64,000 bases of DNA, from NCBI RefSeq assembly GCF_001638985.1, contig NW_017265148.1, positions 248,001 through 312,000 of the forward strand, written 5' to 3'. A program made the translations under genes and the position numbers. The stretch comes from Phycomyces blakesleeanus NRRL 1555(-) (taxonomy: Eukaryota; Mucoromycota; Mucoromycetes; Mucorales; Phycomycetaceae). The notes under the pieces are model-generated. The model was not told the DNA's origin and did not search any database. It saw only the letters and a program-made list of their open reading frames with translations. Below are positions 35,841-47,623 of this stretch, in pieces. Within the stretch, counting starts at the first letter, position 1. Every line of letters begins with the position of its first letter.

Positions 35841-37000
35841 GGTTCATTTTTTGTACCCAGGAGAATTGTTCTAGCAATCCCATCCTCGTCAAACTGTGGT
35901 GGTCTCCAATAGTATCTCTCAAAACCCTGGCTCTGCTCACTCCAGTTAGCATGTTTCTAGATCTGGGAAACTGAGACACCTCTTCTTCGTGCGGTTGTTG
36001 CTGCCACTGATCTTGTGGAGTGACCCTTATGCACTGAGATGTCCACCCCACACTCTCCCAACGTCTTCTTGATCCATGTACCCATGGTGGATGGTCTGAT
36101 GCTTCTTGGTTGGTTCCCTTTGATGAACCCCAAGAACAATGTGTGGTTCTTGGCTAAATGAGCTCGCATACTACTTGTTTTCTGGACAAACAATGCTGTT
36201 GTTGCCACCAGGCAGAGTTCTGGGCATGAGGCAATGGCTCCAAGTGTCATTTCTTTTGACACGGCTTCTTTAGGCTGTTGCACCAACAAATGTACTGCCA
36301 CAAATCCGATCGAATTGGGTCCATCTGTGTGTAGAGACATATCCTTATACAACAGTCGGCCTATGTCAGAACTAGTTTGCCAAATGGTAGCCAGACACAA
36401 TAGCAATGCTGTCTTTCTTTGCAGCTGCAGCATCAAAAGGTTATTCGATAGCCCCCACTCTAGAATCTTAGCCAGCACCAATTCAGGGTCCCAGGCGGGT
36501 GTTCTTGGTCATGAGACTATTTGTGTGGTATTTCTTGATGCCTGGAAAAAGGCCTGAAGAATATATTGGCTGGCCAATGGTGATTGGTGCTGGTATAACA
36601 CCCAAAAAACACTGGCTATTGCAGATCAGTCTACATTAAGCTACAAATATGCAGTTCCTCCAGTATGGCGGTCTGTCAGGAAATAGCAAACTGCAGGTGG
36701 GTCATACTGGAGACAATCCAATTGATGTCCCTGACACCACAATGCCCATTTCTGCGAAGCCAAATCATAAGATTTTCTTGTCTTTGCCCTATTGGCCTGG
36801 GCTAGAAACAAGGTTTGTTCTGTGGATAGCTGTGCTACTTCTTCCAGGTACCTGGAGATAGCTTCCACATGGCTAATGGGAATTGGAACTGGTTGGATGT
36901 CATTGGTAATGGACTTGTAATTGCGCGACTCATTACTAGTGACTACCAGAACTGCGTCGTCCACTGAGGAGTCACCAAAACTATTGTTGATCGATCCAAG
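35838..37000 (-). pseudogene. DIRS tyrosine recombinase region
   Basis: The N-terminal SAM-like part reads RAKTRKSYDLASQKWALWC near 36720-36780. The catalytic part follows: IRPSTMGTWIKKTLGECGVD, HKGHSTRSVAATTARRRGVS (the H-x-x-R pair) and, past a TAG near 35957, KHANWSEQSQ then FERYYWRP with the likely nucleophilic Tyr. It would integrate a circular DNA intermediate without target duplication. Broken by stop codons. Confidence 0.78.
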
Positions 37001-38450
37001 TCCATCTTCTGGATCACCCTTGGAATCAGTTGCCAAGGAGGATGAGCGTACAGCCCCGTCCTGGGCCATTGTTGTTGGAAGGCATCCTGTGCTGCTGTGG
37101 CAGGATCCAGTAGATAACTCCAAAATACAGGGAGCTTGGTATTCTCTTGGGATGCAAACGCGTCCACTATCATTCTGCCCCACCTCTTCAACAAGTCTCG
37201 AAACAGCCTCTGAGGCAGTGCCCATTTGTGTACTGGTTTGTGCACGTGGCTCAACTTTTCGGCTGTGATGTTCTCCATACCAGCTATGTAGGACATCGTC
37301 ACCATAATCCCCTTCTCCATGCACAAGTTCCAAATTAGGAGGGCCAGCTCCTGTAGTAATGGCAAAGCTGTCCCACCCCATCTCATTACATATTTGATGG
37401 CAGTGATGTTGTTGCTCTGAACGTGTAGCGCCTTCCCCTTGTACCTGTCTGCATAGAGCTGCAGTGCAAACAGGATGGTCTTCAATTCTCTGGCGTTTAT
37501 GGAGGTGGCCTTCTCCTCTGGGGTCCAGAAACCTGATGTTTTCATCAGCTCGCTTGTGACTCCCCAGCCCAAATCAGATGCGTCCACCTATATATTCAAG
37601 GTTGGTTTTGTGAGTAATGGGGTTTGGATTGGCATCCCATTAATTGTCTGAGCATTCCCCAGCCACCACTTGAGCTCATTGATGGCGTCTATTGTCAACT
37701 TGCACGGACTTTCCCAGTGGTTCCTCACATGTAGGCTCCTTGCTAAGTCCCTTTGGAGGTAACATATCCGAATGAGAGCCTCTCCTATAGCAGGGATCAT
37801 TGCCATGAATTTCCCTATTAACAATGCTATCTGGCAACAAGATTGTGGACAACGCAGAAGCTTCTTGATCTTGTCCCAGAGATTGATCATCTTGTCCTTT
37901 GGCACTGACAAGTTCATTTTCTTGGTGTTGAACAAAAACCTGAAGAAATCCTGGGTCTGTGATAGTGTTGTCATGCTCTTCTTCTCGTTGATGATGAATC
38001 CCAGCGATTTGAGATGGGTCAAGGTCAATTGAGTTGCTTTTGTGGTTTCCTCAGGTGTGTTTCCCACCAAGCAAATGTCGTCTAGATAGTAAACTAGCTG
38101 AATTCCTTATGCCCTGAGTGGCTCTATTGCGTACTGCATCAATTTGGAGAATGCAAAGGGTGCAGCACAAAGCCCAAATGCCAATGCCTTGAAGCAAAAT
38201 ATTGATTGCCAATGTCAAAAGCTGAGATATTTCTGGCTCTCTTTGTGGATTGGTACCACCAAGTAAGCGTCTTTTAGGTTGATCTTCGTCATGAATGACC
38301 CTTTCATCAGAATGTCCTGCAATGCCAGCACCCCCTCCATCTTGAAGTGTTGAACCTGCACAAACAAGTTTATCTGTTTACAATCCAAGATTGATCGTTT
38401 CTTGGTCTTCTCTTGTATGACAAACAGTGGTTAAAGAAAACGATCATCCA
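37001..38450 (-). pseudogene. DIRS reverse transcriptase and RNase H
   Basis: The RT signature YLDDICLVGN lies near 38075-38100, preceded by an in-frame TAA. The thumb region runs through LTHLKSLGFIINEKKSMTTL. RNase H follows with MDASDLGWGV and INARELKTILFALQLYADRY. The usual T-D-N motif reads VQSNNITAIKY, so one catalytic Asp is Asn. The next block (RMIVDAFASQENTKLPVFWS, TIVLVTPQWTTQFW) is characteristic of DIRS and Ngaro proteins. Confidence 0.8.
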
Positions 38451-39938
38451 AGTCTGGGGACTCTTCTATGACCTCTGTGATCAAGAACTTGTTCACTGCT
38501 TTGTTCAAGTCGTGCAATGCTTCTGGTGCCAATGAACGGGGTGGTAGAAACTAAGGCACTGGTGGGGACCGAATTTGGATTTGGTATCCATGTTGGACCA
38601 CCGAATTTGGCCAATTCTGGGTGGTCAGTTTTTCCCAGGCTCTTGAAAAATGTTGGAGACATCCACCTGAGAGTAATCCACTGGTTTGTGGAGACCATGG
38701 ATTGTTGGACGCCTCGGAAGGGACTAATTGCCCATCTACTGTTCTCCACTGAGGGCAGGATGGGGGTGTGACTCTGTATCTGACTGGTTGGGTTGTTGGA
38801 GCTGGAATCCTCTTGACGATCCTCCTTGGCCACAGCCCCTGTCGAATCCATGACCATTTCCTTGTCCTCTTGGGTAAAACCCTGATCCATGTCATTGGTT
38901 TCCTGAACCAGTGGCATGGGCAAGAACTGCCCATTCGAACTTTTCTTGTTTGAGCATCTTGAGAAACTCGGGATCATAGAGCAGCTCCTTGTCATCCTCA
39001 TTGTCAAATGAACAGAGGTGTTCAGGTACTTTACAGACTCTGTCTGTCCAAGTCTTGATCTCATCTTCAGCATTGACTGCTGATGCGAAAGCAAATATGG
39101 TGCTATGCCTTGTTTGTTTTTCCAGGGCTCAAAGGAACTCAAGGTGTGGGTTGTTGGCGTAGAGGGGATTGGCAATGACTGACCTAATTTCTTTGAAAAC
39201 AACAGTAGTGGCATTTGGCAATGTTCGAAACTTCTCTGCATCTTTAAGTTTTCCCTGGATGGCAGAGGAAGTTGGGACAGTTGACCTTTGTATTTCTGGG
39301 CCAATTGTTATATTTTTAGAAAAGAAAGAAAAACAAAGTGCAGACGAGAAGTACGGTGAGACTTTGTTTATTGATGAAAAGAGAGATGATCTTCTATTGC
39401 TATTTGCTATGTGAGTTTATATAGACATTGCGTGTGTATTTAGGATAATGATATGAGTATATCATGTGATGTCTGTTTTCTTATATCATAGATAATATAT
39501 TGTTAAGTTATTACCCACGCTCTTGTTTGAGTGATTAGTGATGTTGACTAAGGTGTGTGACCTTGTTATTGGTATATTCTTTATTTAATGATAGTGTGAG
39601 AAATAATGTATAATTGATACTGGTCGCTTATTCAATATGTCTTTGTCTTATTGTCTGTGTGCTCTATTTGAATCTACGATTATGTTGGATACAACACCAA
39701 TGGCCTTGTTGACAACCAGAGAGCGCTTGCACCAGCTTCTTTATATACTGGCTGGGCCCTGGCAAAGGTCAAGCAGATCTTCTTAAGATTTGCTCTTAGG
39801 AGTTCAAGGTCTTCCTTAATTGCGTCTAGAAGCTCGTAGGTGAGGTCCAGTTGCTGCTGTTGTTCTTGCTCCCATTGTTGCTTGAATTCAAGCAACTCTC
39901 AGATTTCTTTGGCAGAAATTGGGAGCTCATTGTTCATT
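38451..39938 (-). pseudogene. DIRS Gag-like ORF, interrupted by a solo LTR
   Basis: Starts MNNELPISAKEI, then a TGA, then a Gln/Glu-rich coiled coil (FKQQWEQEQQQQLDLTYELL). The frame resumes beyond the LTR at about 39300 with a hydrophilic Ser/Pro/Gln-rich sequence. No zinc knuckle is seen. It is called Gag-like by position and composition only. The boundary with the RT frame near 38450 is not resolved. Confidence 0.55.
39306..39696 (+). mobile_element. Solo LTR, family B (391 bp), copy 2
   Basis: Runs from TGTTATATTTTTAG to GGATACAACA with the 5-bp duplication CCAAT (39301-39305 and 39697-39701). It interrupts the DIRS Gag-like ORF and is therefore younger than the DIRS insertion. Confidence 0.93.
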
Positions 39939-41168
39939 TTTGATTGCTTAGTGTTATGAAGTAAACTTTAATATAGTCTCGATGCGTGGCTTGGAAGAGA
40001 TGAAGATAATAGAGTAGTAATTTAATTTGTGTTATAATAATAAAAAGCGCGGCTTAGGAAACCTAAACCTCATTCGAGGGACAAAGTCTCCAATGGACAA
40101 TCTGGATTGTCTGAGACTCTGTAAGGGGTCGATAGACAATTTATTTGAAACATAATTTTTTTGAACCATTTTTTTTTGAAAACGCATTTTTAAATCTATG
40201 ATTTATTTTGACTAGAATTTATTACAGATAATTGTGTCTATATATAGACATGTAAGGTACATTTATATTCCTACAAAAGAAATTTCTCTGGTGGTTATTT
40301 ATTAAAGAGCGGAGTTATAAACTAATCCATAACAGGCAGGAGGTGAAAAAGTGGGTAAGTTAACTTCACCCTCCTGGGCAGCCCCCTGGGCAGACCCTCA
40401 ATGAACCTCCAGGGGCACCTCTTTTTTTCACATAGTGAATGCTATGAGCTAAATATATATTCACTATCTCAAAAATATTATTAGTACAACACAGATAATA
40501 TAAATATGTCTTTTTTACCAATGTGTTTAGACAGTACTACTTTTTTTTTAACTGTTAAATATTATAAGGCTGTTTTTCTTTGCCTTTGGTATTAGGGAGT
40601 AATTGATAATTTATTTAAAAAAAACATAGATTATTTGGTCATTAATTATCCTAAATATATATATACCTCTTTATAAAGCCCAAAGAATATCGAATTGCTT
40701 ACAAGTGAAAAGTGTGTGTCTGTTTCAATGGTACTCTTTTAATGGTATCCCCTTGTCAACCAAGAAGTATTTTAATTTACATTATAATTATTAATGAAGA
40801 AGAATCTTTCCAACCACAGGAATTATTTACTGACAGGTGTTTCACCTAGCATTAACATTAATGTAATTATTGCTATATCATCACTATGAGAGAGAAAAAG
40901 AAAAAGAGTTGCAAGCATTTTGGTTAAAAAATAAAGAGTATATAATGATATCTTTTACATTTAATGAATAGTACCAAAATCCTTTTTGCAGTTTTATTTT
41001 ATATATTACATATGTACCAACCTAACCAATATATCTTCTTCCAACGCCAGCCAGCAGAGAGATAGAATATCTATACAACAATACTAATATGATCAATGTG
41101 TCTTGTTTTTTGATAACTACCAGAGGCTGTAAAATCACAAGAGAATTCACAAAGGAGATTCAGCAGCA

Positions 41169-43248
41169 ATGACTGAAATTGACCAGTCTATTCTAGATGA
41201 TGTTGACATGTACCATGATGAAAATGATACTAGTAATGAAGATGAATCTGTTGGCAATTCAGATAATGAAAAGAGCTGTAATTGTATTATTTATTTTCTA
41301 ATTACTAATTAATGTATTACAGAATATACTATGGAGTCTATAGAGCTTGATAATACTATTTCATATAAGTGCACATGTAATTTTGAGGACAGTGAGAGTG
41401 AAGCTCACATTTACAACAGCAGCTGAATCAGTACAAATACTTTTATCAAGGCTAAGTTAATGAGTATTCATCTGTCTCAATTGATGCTACAGCATAGAAT
41501 TGCTAGAGCAGCATATACAGACATTGTTCAATTTATAAACACTGTCATCGAAGGCCGTAATGATATAATGATGGGTAAAATATTATATTTTCTGTTATCT
41601 TGTACTTTAATTCCAGATCTCTAATATGTAGTGATATTGTTTCTTTTTTTTAGAACCTGGGACTAAGATCAGCTATAGCAAAACTGTTGATACTTTGCTC
41701 AAGTCAAAGTCAAGTTGTAGTGATCCAGACACTCAGATGTTGGATTTATCACATATAAGAACATATTTATATTGGGATAGTGTAGTAGCTGTTATCTTGT
41801 CAGTATAAAATATATATAAATGATTAAGTAATCAGGCCAATAATTATTGCAGTTAGTACTGTAGATAATATCTTAAAGATTGTTAAGATAATTATATCAT
41901 ACTGCTGGATAAACTGTGTCAGAGAGATATGAAGCTAATTTAGTGGGAAGTCCTAAAGCTCTAGTGTAAAAGAGAAAAGAATATCTAAGAGCTAAAGAAG
42001 TACAATTTATGACTTGATGTCATGATTGTAACACCGGCACTAGTTAAGCAGTAAATATACTCTAATAATCAAATATAGTAAAGGAAGAAAGTCTTAAGAA
42101 ACTAAGACATAATGATAAGAGCAGATTGTATTTTCTTATAAAAAGGGACACTTTTTATTTATGAATAAAGAACAACTGATATACAGTCTCAAAGTATTTC
42201 TATACATCTCCATTATCAAATTTATTATTTTTCTATTGTTTCATATCTGAAATACCACACTCTATCCTGTAGTGTTTTCCAACTAGTGCGACATTATCTG
42301 GTCGATATACCCTATATCATCAAGCAGCAAGGCCCTCTGCAATGCTACTCCACTTGCTCAATGGAGAGAGTAATTGGCATCTTCTCAAAATTGATAAAGT
42401 TCAAATAAAAAAGTGGCCGAAATGCCAGTTTTCTCATCAAGCAATTTGCAATTCACAATTATATCAGCATGGCAATTAGCATCTGTGATGAAATCAAGCT
42501 TATTCAGCCAAAGTCATATAGAAGAGAGAGCTACATAAACCTTTCTAATGATTCTAGTGGTGTGCAGTTGTGGGAGCTATTTCATCAGTTTGTTAATTTG
42601 AACAATGATTTAGTAAAAGATGTAGGCGGCCCTAGTGTGAAGGAAGCTTTATTGATATACTACCAGAGACCAACAGACTTGACTGGCCACGAGTTTGGTG
42701 ACTCTGTTGTTGTTGTAGCTGCACATCTGTGGATAGGCTTGACCGTATATTTCTCATGCATATACTGAAGAAAGAAAAACAAGACCAGCTGTGGCAATCA
42801 TTATGTGATATTTACTTGCCCCTATACAAAGTAAGTATAATATTTTTTACTATACAATCAAAAGTTGCTTACATTCTATTTATTTATTTATTTTAGCAAT
42901 CATAATGTAATTGTTCACAGCTGGCTCATCGGTATAGTATAATTCTACTTTCAGCATGTAGATTTCTATGGCTTCCTACACTTTCTTGCTTTCATGGAGG
43001 TTATGAAGGAACATGACGCAGCTGACCATAATTCATTAGTACCTATTGTCAAACAACAGTCACAAAGTACTCACACACTAGGCTACCAAATGTAACCAGC
43101 TTATACAGTTATAAGTGTAAATGACATTTGTCATCAAGTTGGTCTGGTCCAATACTCACCAAATGGAAACCAGTTTTATGTAATTACACTCTATTATATC
43201 TTTAACAACAACATGTATATTACTAAAAACAATCTTTCCATTCTGTAA
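41169..43248 (+). pseudogene. Tnp2-like transposase pseudogene with central deletion
   Basis: The acidic N-terminus MTEIDQSILDDVDMYHDEND is followed by an intron and YKCTCNFEDSESEAHIYNSS, a TGA, then LSQLMLQHRIARAAYTDIVQ and TKISYSKTVDTLLKSKSS. A solo LTR intervenes. After it come QQGPLQCYSTCSMERVIGIF, LSNDSSGVQLWELFHQF and the tail VGLVQYSPNGNQFYV ending at 43248. The whole catalytic middle (zinc ribbon and acidic residues) is missing. The tail resembles the region found after Tnp2 domains in large fungal transposases. Confidence 0.65.
41716..42259 (+). mobile_element. Solo LTR, family A (544 bp), no matching duplication
   Basis: Runs from TGTAGTGATCC to AAATACCACA, with TATAAAAAGGG and AATAAA signals on the plus strand. 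The 5-bp flanks differ (CAAGT and CTCTA). It joins the N-terminal and C-terminal parts of a transposase gene whose middle is missing. Confidence 0.85.
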
Positions 43249-43279
43249 TTCTTTTTACTTTTATCTTATTTTTCTATAT

Positions 43280-43560
43280 GTTTTATATCCTTATATCTTT
43301 TATATTTTTTATATCCTTCTTGTATCTTATATTTTTTTTTAAATTTTCTCTATGTCTTATGTTTTTTTTAATCTCTATATGTCCCATCTTTCTTTTCTTC
43401 TTTATATACTCTGGTTTTTTTCTATTCTCTATACACCTTATGCTTTTCTCTTCATTCTCTATATGCTCTATACATCATTACACGATTTAAATCAAATCAA
43501 ATTGCCAATTCATCAAGATAAAAAGAATATCTAAAAAAAAGAACATAGTTTAAAAAATAA
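43280..43560. other. T-rich low-complexity stretch
   Basis: Pyrimidine-rich imperfect repeats of the kind TTTATATC and CTCTATATG. No gene. Confidence 0.5.
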
Positions 43561-44602
43561 AAAAATGGCAGTTATGTTACCATTTTGTTCACACATTCCA
43601 AAAATTATTAATCTTAATAATTGTTGACATCTTTGATATTCAATAAAACATATATTTCAATACTCAAAGTGGTCATTACAACTTATAAACATTTTTTACA
43701 GTATTGAAAATATTGTACAGTAACAAAAAAAGTGTTTTCATATTACTTTTTTAAATTGCTACCAATGACATTACTATCTTACAACAAATGGCAAAGATTT
43801 TATTGGGTTTCAACTAAAAAAATGACAGTTATGTGCCTACTTTCGGTCCAACTGTCATTCATCCTACCATAGTGATGTGAACAAATATGTTAACAAGGGA
43901 AAGAAAAAAGTGTTGTGTATAGAAGAAATAAGGAACAGAAACAAGATTTTTCCTGTGCACAAAAAAATCTACTTTTATCACCAAGAGCACAGCACCACAG
44001 CAATAAACTGTTGATGTCAGCCTCTTATTACTGGAACGACACATCATGACAAACTGCTGGACAAATCTACCAAGCAGACTGACCTTCTAGTACTGAACAC
44101 TATGACAAGGCTAACTGTTTAATTTTTGCTCACACACGTAACAAAGTGATGCGTGTGATACTTGTATTTGTAGTAAATGTTGACAGGTGATGTTATCACA
44201 GTTTTCGAGATTTGAATGGGTTTGTAGATATGAAATAACCTCTCTTTTCTACAAGAGAGAGAAAGACAAACTCGAAAGAGAATATAGAATTAAAGATAAT
44301 AAAATCAATAATAGAAAAATAAGAGAAAAACAGTACTATTGATCAATCTCAATAGACTTGACTCAATATACTCAGATAATCAAACAAGTAAAATATCAAT
44401 AGCATTAAATATTAAGTGAACTTGTTGTCAGAAAATAAGACAAAGACAAATCAATGTTTATTAAATGCAAGTATTGCAATATTTGTAGTTTTGCAATTAA
44501 CTTGTTGAATAATTAAATAAATAAAATTATAAAGAAAATATAATAAAAGTTATATAATTGACGATCTATTAAATGTGATTTGTTCTTTACTATCATTAAG
44601 TA

Positions 44603-44808
44603 CAGTCAAAGCTCGATTTAGTAATACTTTTGGGAGAAGGCAAATTGTATTACTATTACTAAATCAAATGTATTTTTTCTTACTCTGCATATGTTTTTTA
44701 CCAATATTGCAGATTTGCTCTATGTGACTGCGAATAAAAGTGCTGAAAAAAATAATACTAAATCGCGATTATTACTAAATCAAATATTACTAAATCGAGC
44801 TTTGACTG
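44603..44808. mobile_element. 206-bp MITE with TA flanks
   Basis: The ends CAGTCAAAGCTCGATTTAGT and its inverse lie between TA dinucleotides (44601-44602 and 44809-44810). The CAG start and TA duplication fit a pogo-type mobilised MITE. Its end differs from the pogo element at 12609, but a 27-bp copy of this end occurs inside that element near 13137-13164. Confidence 0.85.
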
Positions 44809-44932
44809 TACAAGTAAAATAAAATAATTATTAAGTCATAATCATGAAGATATTTATGCTTGTAAGAATATATAATAAAAATAATATTAATTCCAAGTTG
44901 ATTTGTTTAGTTAAATATAAGATACTCACAGA

Positions 44933-45450
44933 ATCAGTTATTGATATAAAATTTCCTATTGATTACTTTACTAAACACCATATATAATGATTTCCAAAAT
45001 TCAAAAAAGGCTATTCCGCTTTAAAGTCTGTGAATTTTTCCCCTGTTCTCTACCAGGGGAAAAAATAATTAATACCCATATATGGTGATTTCCATAATTC
45101 CTATCGACACTGTGGGTAAGAATCATCTTGTTTTTACTATATTATCACATTTTCTAGGCTTTTTTACATATATTAAAGCTAGTATTTTTTAAAGAAGCAT
45201 ACAATACATTACTGTAAATAAAATATTTTGTTTCAAGCAGTATAGTTTATACTTCTTTAACAAGAAATCGGAAAAACAATTGATTTCAATATGCTATATG
45301 TTCAAACAAGATCATATCTCTTGAGTGTAGTACTGATTACAACACCAACTTAAAATTATATAAATAGCATCTATACTTGATAATTTACGCTATCCTAAAT
45401 ATGGTGTTTAGTAAAGTAATCAATAGGAAATTTTATAACAATAACTGATT
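44933..45450. repeat. Long inverted repeat, possible foldback element
   Basis: Arms of about 55 bp: GAATCAGTTATTGATATAAA ... TTTACTAAACACCATAT at the left, its inverse at 45396-45450. The enclosed 400 bp has no gene and includes the small palindrome CCCCTG...CAGGGG near 45038-45062. The outer boundaries and target duplication are not clear. Confidence 0.7.
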
Positions 45451-45459
45451 CCATGAGCA

Positions 45460-47584
45460 CCTATAGTGAGAAAATAAGATACGATGTGTGGTTGCGTGAA
45501 GTTATTGTTGATAGGATGATGCTTTTTCGTTGTACTTATTGGTGTTTTGCTCCACAAATAGAAAAATTGCTTTCTATCTAGCCTCGGCTGCCATCGGAAA
45601 ATCAAAAAAAAATAATAGAATATAATTTTTCTAGAATTACAAAGAATTCTGCAATGTCACCACACTGCCAGACAACCAAAATTCTGTTGAAAGCTGACCA
45701 TTATTACAACATCCCATGTCAAAAGTGACGCGTGATGTGTTTGTTTGTTGTGGATTTTAACAGTATCACTTGTCAAATAAATGTAATGTGAATTACGTAA
45801 TACAAGAAGAAAAATACAATAAGAATGGAAAAGAATGAGTAATTTGACAGGTAAGAATTGGTGACAGACAGATAGAAAAATAGGGAGAAGATAAAAATAG
45901 AAATTGTGATAATGACAAAGTTTGAGAAAGACAAAAAAGGGAAAACAGAGAAACAAAATATATCAAGATCGACTGACAACACTCCAAAGAACAAGGACAC
46001 TATGTATGAATGAAGAATAATAATAATAACGGACAAAAAATAAATAAGATCAAGGATAGAATAATGATTTTATCATATTAGAAAGACAGGATGAAATTAG
46101 AGATCATGTGATTTAGCCCTTCTAATTGGTCACGTGTTCTCTAATTTACTTGCTATTTCTCACTAAAATAAAATGTAAAAACCTATACTACTTGGTAATT
46201 GTATGCCGTATGCTATTACCAGTAGGGAACAGTTACATAGAACTTAACATAGCCCACAGCCCCCCCCCCCCCCCCCCAAAGGGAGGGGGAAGCAAAGCTT
46301 CTAGTTAACTGAAAAGATTGTTCCTTTCATAAACAAAAATGTTTGGTTAAAATAATTTTTTGAGGGAAAGAAAAGAAAGTCAAGTGAAAAATTTTACTAC
46401 ATGTAACTGGTGTTAATAGTAGAAGTAGAATAGAAAAATATAGAAAGAGTAAAATAAAACTATAGTAAAAATATAATAATTGAATAAAGATAAAATAAAA
46501 GTATAGTGAGGTAGAATAGAAGTAAAGTAATAATATAATAACGATGTAGTAAAGTAAAGTAAAAAATATAATAATAGTATAATAATAAAGTCTAATAAAA
46601 ATGTAATAAAAAATAGTGTAAATAATTATCGGCAATAAAGAAGTGTACACCACAGCAGATTTTTTGTGTAATCTTGTTCCTTAAAAGGATTCTTGTATAC
46701 GGGGCGAATTTCGCCCATAACAGGAAATTAATTTTTTGGGGGACTGAAAAGTAGGGGGATGGGGGGACTACTCTCGGCCAATAGATTTCGATTAAAAAAT
46801 GTACTGCACAATTTCAAAAATGGTTCAAATTTTTTATTTTCGAAAAAAATTAGGCTAAAAAAAAAGCTAGACTGGACCACAAAATCTACAGGCAGTAGCA
46901 CACCAGTATATCCATACCACTAGAAACACTAGTAATATAGCTGTTTGTACTTATGCCTGTAAATTATGCAATCGGTTTGCTGCAAACTACTATGTCTAGC
47001 TAATCCAAGAGACCCAGTGCCAGAAATGCCAATAAACCCAAAGAGCATAAAGATTTGAATTTCGAGAAAAGCTAAAGCAGAAAAACTAATAATTAGTAAT
47101 TAAACTTAGTTATATATATTTAACAGAATTTTATCTTTGACTCTATTAAGGCATTTGCAATAAAAGGCAGCCAAATCTCTGCAAGTGAGGAGTAAATAGC
47201 TAGTCTTCTGTTGCTTTGTAAGAGGAACATATAGTTATTACTTCTTTATTGATTTACCGAGATGATGAAAAACTAATTTATAAACTAGAATTGCATGATT
47301 AATAAACACAATGACATAAAAAACTTTAATAGCATAAATACCTTTGAGCTTACAGTCTTTAAGCAAAATTCTGCTTCTATAAATACTATAAACATACTGG
47401 AATATCTTACAAATGGAAGCTCATGCAAATAATAAACATTTAGTGGAAAATTAAGATAAAAAAGAAGACAAAAACACGCAATATTTTCTTTAAAGAAAAG
47501 AAGTAAAAAAAAATTCTAATTGGTCCACTGACATTAAATATCAATCTTTGCACATTTTATAAATTCAATTATTTTCGCAAAGTC
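45460..47584. other. Intergenic, mostly featureless
   Basis: No supportable gene. It contains a run of 18 C at 46260-46277, AT-rich repeats of the type AATAATATAATA near 46400-46620, and a G-rich patch near 46736-46772. Candidate ends for the following zinc-finger element were sought here and not found. Confidence 0.5.
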
Positions 47585-47623
47585 ATGTTCCCCCTTTGTT
47601 TTTACAATCAATTTATTATTATG

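Larger units (their letters stand above)
35540..40144 (-). mobile_element. DIRS-type tyrosine-recombinase retrotransposon
   Basis: Order on the minus strand: Gag-like ORF, reverse transcriptase, RNase H, tyrosine recombinase. Inverted terminal repeats lie at about 35575-35656 and 40002-40085 and share GAGGTTTAGG ... CATCTCTTCC. Inside the left end, about 35735-35840, is an internal complementary region that is the inverse of both extreme ends joined back to back, the hallmark of DIRS1-group elements. No target duplication is expected, and none is seen. Stops and substitutions in all ORFs, plus a solo LTR at 39306, make it inactive. Confidence 0.85.
34242..40437 (-). mobile_element. CACTA element 4, gutted, host of a DIRS element
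   Basis: The left end CACTATGGGAAAAAAGGGCG and the right end, inverted, CACTATGTGAAAAAAAGAGG form the terminal repeats. AAT flanks both sides (34239-34241 and 40438-40440). The left 80 bases match the inverted right end of CACTA element 2, so it lies in the opposite orientation. Without the inserted DIRS element only about 1.6 kb remains, and no tnp2 is recognisable, so it was probably non-autonomous. The right subterminal region has GC-rich CCTGGGCAG-type repeats. Confidence 0.82.
40882..43874 (+). mobile_element. Probable CACTA element 5, decayed
   Basis: Candidate ends are CACTATGAGAGAG at the left and, inverted, CACTATGGTAGGATG at the right, with only AT shared by the flanks. Between them lies a plus-strand tnp2-like pseudogene in the expected orientation. 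GACAGTTATG-type repeats near 43567 and 43823 could be subterminal repeats. The boundaries are less certain than for elements 1 to 4. Confidence 0.5.

Noticed and set aside
36641..37381. DAM-like methyltransferase domain expected in some DIRS elements
   Set aside because: The open frame here is mostly in the wrong frame relative to RNase H. Only its end matches the recombinase N-terminus, and no methyltransferase motif is visible.
45657..46653. Long hydrophobic minus-strand frames
   Set aside because: Produced by AT-rich low-complexity DNA; no start context, domain or conservation.
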